Shown piece after piece: positions 1 to 11,000 of a stretch of DNA of 64,000 nt (positions are counted from its first letter, which is position 1; each line of letters opens with the position of its first letter). The stretch spans positions 6,470 through 70,469 of the forward strand of contig JH154020.1 of NCBI GenBank assembly GCA_000226015.1, read 5' to 3'. The notes below the pieces were generated by a model, which saw only the letters and a program-made list of their open reading frames with translations, ran no database searches and was not told the DNA's origin. Origin of the DNA: Mnemiopsis leidyi (lineage: Eukaryota; Ctenophora; Tentaculata; Lobata; Bolinopsidae). The translations under genes and the position numbers were made by a program.

Positions 1-452
1 CCGACCCTCCGTCAACACTCGTCATATTCATAAGCAAACCCGCCTAAATTTCAGAGGTGAATTGCCATGATGGCATCATCACAAGTCGGACTCCCCAGTT
101 CATGTCAAAAAACTTTAAATTTTGGTTTTTTAATTTGCAGTTATTTCTTCAAAATTTGCATTCTAAGTCAGTAAAAACACAGTATTTCACCAGATTTCTC
201 AATCAGACACTAATGATAAGAATAAATAGCAATTTTTTTAAAATCTAGAGTATGTACATTTCGACTGTACAATAATATCTAACGGGTCATTAAATGCACA
301 AAAATTTTTCGTCACTGCTTAATCATTGATGAAATTACTTGACGCTCCGACGCCAAATGCAGAAAAGCAGTAGCACTTCTATCTTTAAAGTTTAATGTTC
401 ACCCTCTCGGCCTCTCCCCTATAGGTGACCACGTCATGTGTGAACGACCCCT
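1..452. mobile_element. MITE-like element, copy 1 (cut by window start)
   Basis: The right end (about 429-452) reads as a diverged copy of the terminal repeat seen in the full copy at 4197-4623 (TGTGAACGACCCCT). The interior can be aligned by eye to that copy: AGAGGTGAATTGCC with AGAGGTAAATTACC, then CACAAGTCGGACTCCCC with CACAGTCGGAACCTCCCC, then AACACAGTATTTCACCAGATTTCTCAATCAGA. No transposase is present. The left end lies outside the window. Confidence 0.6.
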
Positions 453-2568
453 TTCAATATTTTTTCCTTATTTAAAAAAATAATTTCGCCAAAATTGGGG
501 TTTTTTTCGCAAATTTGTGAATTGAAACTAAGTTGAATCACGTAAGGCTTAAAGCTTATAGCCATGCTTTGGTACTCTGTCATGCAACGCTGTCACCGTG
601 TTGCAACAGCTATACAAGCGGACTATACACTGCGTATAAGTGTGTACCATGGCTGTTCAGTATCGGTACTTGGAATTAGGGATATTTGATTAAAAAGTTT
701 ATTACATCAATTACCACGTCATGGCAACATTTTTTGTGATAGATATCTTTTGGAGCGTTTATTGGTCAAAACTTTTTTCCTGTCAGGCTCTTTGTCAAAA
801 TTATGGAAACTTTAAACCTTAAAAATTGGTATTTAATTTTAATAGTTATAGCACGATCTAGACTTACAACTTGGAGTCTGGGCAAATGTAATCGCACATC
901 GGCACAGTCAATGGCATAGAACTATTCATGGCATTCACGTAAATATTTCAATTGCGATTTGCGACGATAATTAATGTCGAGAACCAAAAAAGATACGTAC
1001 AAGATCAATGCTAAAAAAGTACAAGGTAATTCTAAGAGTAAGAACGCCATGTCTACGACTTACAAACAAGAAACATCCAGACAAAATATGAGAGGAATTT
1101 TAATCTCTAGATTGGAACCCATGCCCATTGTTTTGCTGACAGCTGTCGCAAGCTTTAAGTTGCAACAACCGATGTTGTTTCCGAGAAACTTGACCTATTG
1201 CAAGCTATTACACTATTGAAAAGAGGATACAACTTCTATAATTAGTCTGATAGGCTTTAAATCTTAAGACTTTTCTTAGTTCTCCTAGCAAATATATTTA
1301 ACTTTAACTTTAAGGAGCTATAGCCTATACAGCGAAACTAGCTGAGATTCTGAGAAGCAGGATCAAGGATATTAGATATGAAGTTATTTTAACACATTTG
1401 ATATATACAAAACTCCTTCGTAAAGTGGTAACTGTTAAAACGGCATATAATTATAATTACGGCCAATTCGAGGAAAAGAAAAGAAAAAAGACGGTCGCGG
1501 TTGCCAGCTCTGTGACCTTATCGGTGGAAAAGTTACCGGTGGTAATAAGCCTAAGGCTAGTTGGCCAGTTGAAAGTATGGCTTGAATCCCGATCCAAAAG
1601 AAAAACGCCAAAATTTACGATATTTGTCGATTTTGGCAAAATTTTCACGTGGCGCTTGTCAAACATTTACGATGAATTTGAACGTATAAGTTCATATCGC
1701 AAACTAAATACTGTAACAAGCATGATAAAGTTATACAAGATATGATCATTGTACAGTGGCTGTATGCTTCATGAAATAAGGCTAATATTGTACTTCGGAC
1801 GTTGACATTAGCCACCTTGAATGTAACGTATAAAGAAATTAAGAAAAAGTTAAGATAGTAGTTAAATGAAAATAATCAAAGCTAACCCGATTGGACTGGA
1901 ATTGGGGGCTCGAGATACAGTCTCGCTGTATCTATCATCAGAGGACGTCTCTTAGTCTAAACTAGAAGACCGATCAGAGGCCGCAACGTCGTGACTTTTA
2001 CTTATCATTTGACAGAATACTTTTTATCATTTATTGAGACCAAATATTGGATGATTGTGTTCAACTAATTCATGGATAATTTGCCTAGGTGTTTATGTAA
2101 ATTACAGTTGTAACGTGCGAGATAAGTTTACATTATCACAACCAAAAAATGACACTTATAAGAGCAAAAGTACTGAAATAGGTAAAAATCGAACGGTTTT
2201 AAAGTTTCTAAGTAAAAAGTGGCAGGTGAAAAAGATTTCCGGTTAAAACTTTGGCCTGACGAGCTTATATTGGCCACATAACCACCGAAAACTTTTCCAA
2301 CGTCAATTAGGAATGTCATTTATAATGCTTTATAATACTTTTTAGTGATATTCTTTCCCTCATGAAACGAAGTACAGTATGTAGTAGAAGCAACGCAAGA
2401 GTCAGACTGACACTTTAATATTGACATTATAAATATAATTATAAACTTAGCATGGAAATTTCAAGACTTACTTCGTCTGAACTATATAAGTACACATCAA
2501 GAGAAACCTAACTAAACTAATGATGAAAGCAACAAATTGATTGTTGTAAACCTGGAGCTATCGAACAG
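453..2568. other. AT-rich stretch, no supported gene
   Basis: Short ORFs here (for example 974-1219 and 1398-1745) have no recognisable domain or splice context. Upstream exons of the C2-domain gene at 2569 should lie here or before the window, but I could not identify one ending in phase 1. Confidence 0.5.
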
Positions 2569-5500
2569 GTGACCCGTATGTGGTGGCAATACTGAACGGA
2601 CAAAAGATCCACAAAACGGCCGTAAAGCACAGCACCCAGCAACCTTCCTTCAACGAAACTAAGCAGGTTAGATGATTGACCGCTCTGAACCCCGACCTTT
2701 GTTAAGTAGTCAAATAGGTCTAGGAATAGGAAATTATAGATTTATATTTATAGCGTTCGAATACATAGGTTAGGGGAGGTTCGTTCATGACACATCGACA
2801 CATAAGATGCGTAGCCGACGAATTGAACAACGGTTTGAAGGCAATAGAGCAGGAGAGGCAGTACGACTGAGGCAAATGAAAGATATAAATTTCACTTTAA
2901 TTACAAGTGTATCCAAGGAGTGAGGCCACATGGCTGTACGTGCATATGGTTGCGTTGTAAAAAACGGCACGGACTAAACAATAGTGTGTATATCCTAATT
3001 TCTTTTTTGGGAATATTCCAGGATATAATTATCAAAACTGTATTTCAGAGTCTGCTATCTGACGTTACTAAATCTCATCTGACTTTGAACGTTTACGATG
3101 AAGACAAGTTTGGAGCGGACACGTTTTTGGGATCTGTCGAATTTAACCTGGTCAGACTTAGAACCAGCCACTTAGAGGTAAATATCTATAGAGTTTAAAT
3201 GGTCAGACTTAGAACCAGCCACTTAGAGGTTAGTAACTGTAGAGTTTAACCTAGTCAGACTTACAACCAGCCACTTAGAGGTTAGTAACTGTAGAGTTTA
3301 ACCTGGTCAGACTTAGAACTAGTCACTTAGAGGTTAGGATCTGTAGAGTTTAACCTGGTCAGGCTTAGAACCAGCCACTTAGAGGTTAGTAACTGTAGAG
3401 TTTAACCTGGTTAAACTTAGAACCAGTCACTTAGAGGTTAGTAACTGTAGAGTTTAACCTGGTCAGACTTAGAACCAGCCACTTAGAGGTTAGGATCTGT
3501 AGAGTTTAACCTGGTCAGACTTAGAACTAGCCACTTAGAGGTTAGGATCTGTAGAGTTAAACCTGGTCAGACTTAGAACCAGCTACTTAGAGGTTAGGAT
3601 CTGTAGAGTTTAACCTGGTCAGACTTAGAACCAGCCACCTAGAGGTTAGGATCTGTCGAATTTAACCTGGTCAGACTTAGAACCAGCCACCTAGAGGTTA
3701 GGATCTGTAGAGTTTAACCTGGTCAGACTTAGAACCAGCCACTTAGAGGTTAGTAACTGTAGAGTTTAACCTGGTCAGACTTAGAACCAGCCACTTAGAG
3801 GTTAGGAACTGTAGAGTTTAACTTGCTCAGACTTAGAACCAGCCACTTAGAGGTTAGGAACTGTAGAGTTTAACCTGGTCAGACTTAGAACCAGCCACTT
3901 AGAGGTTAGGATCTGTAGAGTTTAACCTGGGCATTTACGCTCTGAGTTTTTCAGTTGCATGCATTACAAGGAATTACAAGGGATTACAAAATCTCTTGTT
4001 ATCTTTGCATCAATCCTTTATAAACAAAATTTCAATAACAACATCATTTTACTAAGCGAAGCACAGGTGTATGTATAAGGCATAGAAATTTAGAGGTCGG
4101 AGCCGGCGGGCGGTGATTTTCAACTGTTTAAATTTGAATATTTATGTTGGGGAATGGGCTCCATCAACATTCATGCAAGTATAACTGCTTAGGCCTAGGG
4201 GTCGTTCACATATGACGTCAGCAAATTTTCGGTAATTTTTACCCCCCTCCCCCCTCAGAGGTAAATTACCAATATACCATAATATCATAATCACAGTCGG
4301 AACCTCCCCCCCTATTTTATGTAAAAAAACCTTGATTTTTGGGGTTTAGTTTGAAATAATTTTTGAAAATGTTTCTTACTAAGTTAGGGAAAACACAGTA
4401 ATTTACCAGATTTCTGAATCAGAATTTTTACTTTAAAATCGTCCTTCTGATTTTGTAAAATTCTGATAATAATTTTCAAATAAATCAAAAATTTTCATAA
4501 AAATCCTAAAAATTTTTGATGAATCATCATTGGCCAAAACCCCCTCCCCTCCTGTTATCAATCGTCATCATTTGGAAACCCCCTTTACACTCTAGATAAT
4601 GACGTCATATGTGAACGACCCCTTAATATATTTAAGCAAAAACCCCGACTCAACACTAAAGTCAAACAGGCTGATATTTATAAGGAGGTTAAAGTTATGA
4701 ACTTGGACAATTTTAGTCCTTTCAATGTTACTATAATTGACGTACTTGAGCTGAATCGTGTATCCCTGATAACAGATAAACTGCAGGACAACGCCCCATC
4801 TGGTTCTCATCGGTCATTACTACATAAGGAGATAATGCTTATAAATACTTACCTATATACTATCACGCTATAGAGACACTATAAACCCCGGGAATTTTTG
4901 CAGCAAATCGCTAAAAGCATCGGGAACCCATTACAGTTTCACATTAAATTCAATGAACCTCACTTGGGTTGCAATCAGGAGATTGTTCATGTTATAATTT
5001 ACTGTGACTTTGTCATGCGATGGGAGGGGAATTAGGCAATAAAGCTAAATTAGGTAACGAACGTGTCAATTTGATTTACCAGCAATGGCAAAAGTTTAAT
5101 CAGACTCAGTTGATATAGATTTGACGAGATGATCTATCCGTCTACGTTTAAAGAGTTCAGGTGCGAGTTTACTGTGTTTCGCCTGCAACAACTACAACAT
5201 AACAGATCGCACTCGTAGAGAAAAACGGATCATTAAATGGTGCTCATATATTTGGCAATGTTTATATTTTAAATGTCTTAACTGAATGATCGGATAATTG
5301 TTTATGAGTCGTATAGCCATAAGAAACTAAGTTCAAAGTGGATTTTGTTTTCTCTTATCTTGACTTGAGTGATAGACAAAGGATTTAATAGCAATATTTC
5401 TGTGTAACAACACCGTAATCATGACATTACACTCAATAAATTTATCTAATTTGTAGTGTTGAAATAGTTCAAAACAGTTCTACTTCTATTGCTTCTAGCA

Positions 5501-5718
5501 CTAGCAGAGGGCAGATCAAAGAAGCGGTTTGGAGAGATGGAAATCTAGCGTCCGCCTGAGACCTAACTAAGCGAGCGCAATTCTTATTAAACTTATTTCA
5601 GTTTAAAGCCCTTCCTCTTGAACGTTCGGAGAAGGAAGCTCACGGCTCGCTCTACATTTCGCTTTCTTTCAACCCCATGCCTATCATAAATCCAATTCTT
5701 GTCAACCCTTACAAATAA
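2569..5718 (+). CDS. C2-domain protein, Doc2/rabphilin/synaptotagmin-like (3' exons)
   Basis: Three exons give the C-terminal part of a C2 domain, the Ca2+/phospholipid-binding beta-sandwich of vesicle-trafficking proteins. Exon 2569-2666 encodes DPYVVAILNGQKIHKTAVK and QQPSFNE, matching the family's [SG]DPYV...KT...NPxFNE strand. Exon 3049-3177 encodes SHLTLNVYDEDKFGADTFLG and VEFNLVRL; its acceptor could instead be at 3022, adding nine residues. Exon 5602-5718 encodes ERSEKEAHGSLYISLSFNP and a stop at 5716-5718. Reading phases agree. The motif VYDEDKF with an HGSLYISL tail resembles C2A of rabphilin/Doc2 (known as CDEDK... and GRILISLKY). Aspartates of the DPY and DED motifs are kept, so Ca2+ binding is plausible. 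The protein stops right after this C2, where Doc2 would continue into C2B. The 5' part lies before 2569 and was not found. The 2.4-kb second intron starts with a large minisatellite. Confidence 0.75.
3128..3930 (+). repeat. 52-bp minisatellite seeded by an exon end and splice donor
   Basis: About 15 tandem copies of a 52-bp unit. The first copy is the true 3' end of the C2 exon plus its donor at 3178 (CACTTAGAG|GTAAAT). The later copies keep CACTTAGAG|GTTAG, so each carries a copy of the exon end and a weakened donor-like site. Units differ mainly at GTAACT versus GATCTG and at single bases. Confidence 0.92.
3931..4196. other. intron sequence, nothing recognised
   Basis: Part of the second intron of the C2 gene, between the minisatellite and the MITE. 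A short GGAATTACAAGG duplication near 3968 is the only structure seen. Confidence 0.5.
4197..4623. mobile_element. MITE-like element with 24-bp terminal inverted repeats, copy 2
   Basis: The left end (4197-4220, AGGGGTCGTTCACATATGAC...) and right end (4600-4623) are exact inverted copies over 24 bp. The element is 427 bp with no coding capacity, so it would be non-autonomous. TA occurs beside both ends, but a clean target-site duplication cannot be fixed. Copy 1 lies at 1-452. It sits in the C2-gene intron. The superfamily is not determined. Confidence 0.8.
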
Positions 5719-6802
5719 AGCTTAAGCAATCGACTTCATCGTCTTCATGTTGATGTTACAACGATTTTTCTTTAACGTTTTAATGTAAAAACACTGATAA
5801 GAAACTTGCTTCAAATATGCTGGTTATAGACTTGAAAAGTTATAGTTTAACCTCGTCTCTATTAACATGGTTCTATTTTGAAAACAAACACGAACTAGAC
5901 TGGCTATGGGAATTATGGTATATGAACATGGGGGTAAGTATTAACTTTTCTAGTGTTTCACAAAGCAAAACTGTGCTCATCATCCCTGGAGTGCTGGTTG
6001 TCCTGATGAGACTATAAGATTGTTATTATAGCTGCGAACGTGGACTGCCATTGTTTAATGAGTATGAAGGTCGGTGTCTATCATTAACCTTATACAAATT
6101 ACTGAACATTCTTATGTTGAAACTTAATTTCATGACTTAAACGTTGCTCTTGCATAAGACTTTTACGTTCATAACATTTGCATTCATCTATTATAGTTCC
6201 TTAGCATTTTTATTACTATTAGATATTTCTATATTTTGCATCTTAAAACTAATGGATTATCACGGACTCTATCACTATGAAATTGAATTCAAAATATGTT
6301 CGATGTGAAATGTCTCAGTACATTAGATAAAACATTGAATTGATATTATTTTGAGAATTGTTGAATTTATTAATTAATACTTGCTTGAGTGTATTCTTAG
6401 AAGCCTTGAGACAAACTTTTGCAAGTGCAACAAAACAAAATTTACAATTTAAAATTCTGTACAAATACCATCTTCACACTGACACAATGTACAAAGAGCT
6501 ATCAAATTCGAAATCAATGAAACAAAGAAAATGACAAAAAGACAAAGCCAAGACCAGTCATGACTAAGTCTAATAGTCTCGCAAATACAAACTTTAGCAT
6601 AAGAAAACAATCAGGCTGTGTTCGTTGGTTGGTTGAACTACTGTCTCAGACGATAGACATACATGATGCATCTACAAAAAGGTGTCACTTTTAACTGCGA
6701 TAGCTTTCGCAAATATTTGTTATTTCGTATACTTGCCAAAGATTTGACGAAAGAACTTATAAATGTATCTTAAGTAAATCTGGCTGGTGGTCTCTGATCC
6801 AC
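5719..6802. other. spacer between convergent genes
   Basis: AT-rich sequence between the stop of the C2 gene (plus) and the stop of the giant gene (minus). A minus-strand AATAAA at 6366-6371 could be the poly(A) signal of the giant gene. The ORF at 5817-6017 has no recognisable feature. Confidence 0.6.
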
Positions 6803-8033
6803 CTATTTACTATGTACTTCGGTGATGCCCTCAGATATCGGCTCGACTCGTCCTCCCTTGATGGCTGAAGTAGGACGTTTCTAATTTTAGGTTTCAGAAT
6901 GAGAAAGTAGCGATGATATTATGATCTGAATCATTCGCTCGCGCAATGTTGGGAAACATATTAGCAATTACTTTTCTATCAATCTTATAACTTAGGTGAG
7001 TAAAACTTACATTCGTAAACAATTGTCGTTCTGCTCCCTGATTCTTCTCCGTGAATATGTCCCACTCTGAAAATTAATAACTAGTGAAAAATTATATAAA
7101 TTTCTGAAAATAAATACTGTGAAAAAATGATGAACGAAAAGTGATATCAAAATGAAGATTAAACTTGTAAAAATGGTGACAAACAATTTAAATAAAACAA
7201 AACATGCGATCACAAAAACGCTCATTAACCGCGAAGATCTCACGACAATTACTAATCAAATTCAAATTAAAAGTTTACACTTACTCTTCATGTCCATGCC
7301 CGGCCTTGTAACCCGTCTGCTGAACCCTTGAAGTATACCCGGTGTAGCCATACCGGTGATAAGTGGCAGGACTCTGCAGATTGGGCGCTCCCTCAGGAGA
7401 CATGGGTCCCATATCTCTGAGATACACATTGTCTATCACCAGATCGGTAAAGGTCCTGGTCTCCCCGTGAGGGTTGTGACAGTAGTGACCCCGGACGGCG
7501 GAGATAACCAGCTGCATCTCCGGTCCTGTAGCGACGTAGAAACCAAGAGATACGGTGTGCCAGGCTGTCATGCCGGGGAAGGTTTCTGGGAGCCCCATGA
7601 TGGGAGAGAACTGGACCTGGTCGCCCAGCTGCACCCGGAAGTTCCCCTCGCAATGTCCCCACTTGTACAACAGAGCTTGTTCGAAGACGATCCTGTACAG
7701 GTGTCCAGAATGCAAGTGCTGCACTTGGGTACCCAGCTTCTTGATGATGATGTTGTTGCTGTTCAACCGTACAAACGTCCCTCCATTTCGACTGGGTTTC
7801 AAGATGTTGGAGCCCTGAAGGGTGATGTCGGAACTCAAGGTATCTACTCGCAGGTTGTTGAGGTTCCTCCAGCCGCTAGGGATCTTGCCGTTGTGATCGA
7901 AGTCAGGGACTGGTGCGTTAAAGGCGCCGTTAGGAAGCGTGACATCGGGATAGTTTTCACTTATCCTCTTTTGCATCGTGAAACAGTCGGCCTTGACATC
8001 CGCTCCTTTAGTGATCCTTCGGCATTTCTTCTC
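6803..8033 (-). CDS. C-terminal exons of the giant gene: DUF642/CBM-like jelly roll
   Basis: Exons 7285-8033, 7011-7066 and 6803-6864 (stop TAG at 6803-6805). After a short Cys-containing lead (EKKCRRI...DCF), about 190 residues read as a galactose-binding-like beta-jelly-roll: NGAFNAP and IPSGW at the start, a glycine-rich FVRLNSN strand, GHLYRIVFEQALL in the middle, and a closing TDLVIDNVYLRD. This follows the DUF642/carbohydrate-binding pattern (NGxFE...PGW...YxLxF...IDNVxL). Family assignment is by pattern only; MAM or another CBM-like fold is possible. The tail is Gly/His/Tyr-rich (RYGYTGYTS, GYKAGHGHEE) and ends SEGITEVHSK. A GT donor (7279-7284) skips the in-frame TAA after GHGHEE; if unspliced, the protein ends there. 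Confidence 0.7.
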
Positions 8034-11000
8034 CTGAAAGTGGGATTCAAAATGATAGAAACCAAAAAAGTTAAAAATCAAATTATACTGCCGAAATTTG
8101 ATATGTATTAAAATTTCAAACTTTGAAATTTAAAATTAGATATCGAGAACAAACTGAGGAGCTCTGATAGATTTACTTAATCTTTGCAAACTTATCACTT
8201 ACTTAAGTTTCCTTCTAATCGGGATACATCACAAAATGAAAAAGAAACAGAATCATACTCTTATTCAGACCACATGACATACCTCCTTGATCTTTACACA
8301 AAGATCAAAAACATGTTTGTTCCAGCTCGTTTGATAACACTTTTTAGTGATCTTTGAGCTCTTTAACTTCCACTCTCCGTAAACAGTGTGAGGTCCCTTG
8401 GCAGGTGGCGACACGATCTGGAACTTGAGATTGTCTACGGGATACCGTGACACGATGTGCTTGCAGTAAACCGTTTGTCGTCCCACATTGTTGGCTGAAA
8501 GTTTTTGGAAATTATAAGCGATTCTCATTTCTCTATAAATCTGATATATTTTCCCTTTAACTAGAAAAAATGCCGTGATACTGATCTTTTCTAACTTTCG
8601 TTGGGATAAGAGAATTGTACCATTTATCAATGTCGTATAGGCCTCAAGAAAACTTACTGAATTTCCGGCAAATTTCGAATTCGTAGACTGTGATGGTCTC
8701 CTGAGTATCGCTTGCGGTATAGTAACCAGCAATGTCCTTTCTGTAGCGGTGATACGCAAAGTCGTTCTTCCACGACTTGATCCAAGCCTTGTCTGAAAAA
8801 GAAAGAAATCGGTAACAAAAAATTATAGTGTTTCCCATTTAATACCCTAGCAGTAGCGCATTTCCCAATGGACTCCTATTGCGGACTTTTATTCATAGCA
8901 ATGTGAGTAGATCATGAAAAGTTTGCTATAATTGAAATTTAAGTTACAAAAGGGTTAGCCGGGAAAGCGGACCGACCGATCCTAATTCAGTGGCCAATCT
9001 TTATTGCATATTGCTTACGTTCACCAAAGGGTTCACTTTCATTTCCAAAACACTAGAATAAATTCGATAAGTAAAGCAAAACTTTGTAGTTTTTTTTTGA
9101 ACTCACATTCATTTACGTCTATATCAGTTTTCTTGATAACTCCGTATATGAACCAAGCTCTCGGGTCGTATCTAAAGAGGCCAATGTAGTAGAAATACCA
9201 AGAATATTTGATACTTGTGTCCATGTATTTGTTGTGCTCCAATCCTGTGAATATTACTGAGTTTAAATTTTTCGAGAAAAATCTACATTTGGCTATCAAT
9301 CATTCTAGAAAAACTAGATCGATTGAAAAATTGATGCACTTTGAATAAGCTTTGAATAAGAGCTCCGCTGAAAGTCGCTAAAAGAGTTGTCAAGGTTGCC
9401 TAGCAACCAGGATCTGCAGCCTCCCCGAGTGAACTCACCTTCAGGATAGAGCCAAGACTTCCAGGGTTTACAGTGAAGTTTGTGATGGTCTTCAGCGGAG
9501 CCGAACTTGCAGAGATTGTACGACCATAGATTGTGGCAATACTTCTGCGTTTTACCCTCTGAAAGTCGGAATTTTGTAAAAATCTAGTCTAAGACACCAC
9601 GTACTAGGACGTGAATTACAAACACAGCATAACTTCATCTATATCAACATAGAAATAATAAATAGAAATCAAATCAACGATAGGTCCAAATCTGTAGTTT
9701 TGATAATTAAAAGAGAATAATTCTTAAATAATTATTTACTATATGATTTCTCCCAGCACTTCTTGATCTGTGAGATGTCCTTGTTGATGAACCAGTTTTC
9801 TTTCCGTTTGGCACACGGATATTCGTTCCTCTTCGTAGAAATGAAGTATGCAAAGTCCTCTTCCATGAAGTATTGTTCGTTCAAAATGTAGAAACCTTGG
9901 GGATGAATCAATGCTTACAGTACAGTATACCTTATAGGGTATACAATTCAGTACTACTAGTTATAAGTTACTACTATACCTATAATAAACACTAAAGTGC
10001 AGTACACGATACCAAAAACATTAGAATACCAAATAAAGTATACACTACAGAATACAGAGTATACAATACAGACTATACAAAACAGAGTATACAATACAGA
10101 GTATAAAATACAGAGTATACAATACAGAGTGTAAAATACAGAGTATACAATACAGAGTATACAATACAGAGTATACAATACAGAGTATACAATACAGAGT
10201 ACATATACTTACACTGAGGGGAAGTATAAGCTGTGATATGAGCACAGTTGAATCCTCCTGACACAATCTGTTTGCAAATCTGGTAGCTGTGTATTGTGTG
10301 GCAGTAAGTCTTACTCCTGCCTTTGTATGTAACTTTCGTACACTCTTGACGCGTTGTTACATCTTGCGGAGGAGAAACGATTGAAAATGCAGAAAACGAG
10401 AAAATGAAGACTAAAGGCATTCCCTTAAGGAAAATAAAATAACAAATTAACTAATTTGATAGGTAAACAAATCCTTGCCTGGGCGAAAAATAGCAATAAA
10501 ACCATGATTAAAACTGAATGAAAATTTTCAAAAGCCTGGTTTGAAGCAGGAATATAAAAGTACCATTGCCGATAAGAGAAAATCCGTAATACTCGGACAG
10601 ATCACAAGCATCAGGATACTTCTTCTTGAAATAAGAAACCCCCTCTCTGGTGATGCCCGCCTCCCATTCCTTGTCTACTGTCTTCACGTCCTGAGAGAAG
10701 AGTTTTCACAATAGTTTACTGACTTCTAAAACTCACATAAGTCTGGGATGTTGTGTTATGGTGGTTTCGTAAGTTTTCTATCACATTTCCTACACATTTG
10801 ATTATTTCTTCGCACTATATAGTATGAGTTAAATACCAGGAAAGTATTTTGCCTCTTACAAACATTGGCGACAAAAAACTAAAGAACAAACCCAGAAAAA
10901 AGAACAAACCCCGAAAAAATCAAACCCTGAAACAAAAAAAACAAACCCCGAAACACGTTGGTTTTGTCAAAGTCTCGATCTCCTCGCACGAGCTGATGTC

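Noticed and set aside
3128-3930. CRISPR array
   Set aside because: No spacers: the whole 52-bp unit is repeated, the host is an animal, and the unit derives from an exon end.
7356-8111. 251-codon plus-strand ORF
   Set aside because: Antisense shadow of the long jelly-roll exon (7285-8033), which has clear strand motifs and matching splice phases.
9957-10420. Long minus-strand frames rich in YCILCIVYSVLY
   Set aside because: They are translations of an intronic 14-bp tandem repeat. Only the part 10213-10362 is an exon, in a different extent.
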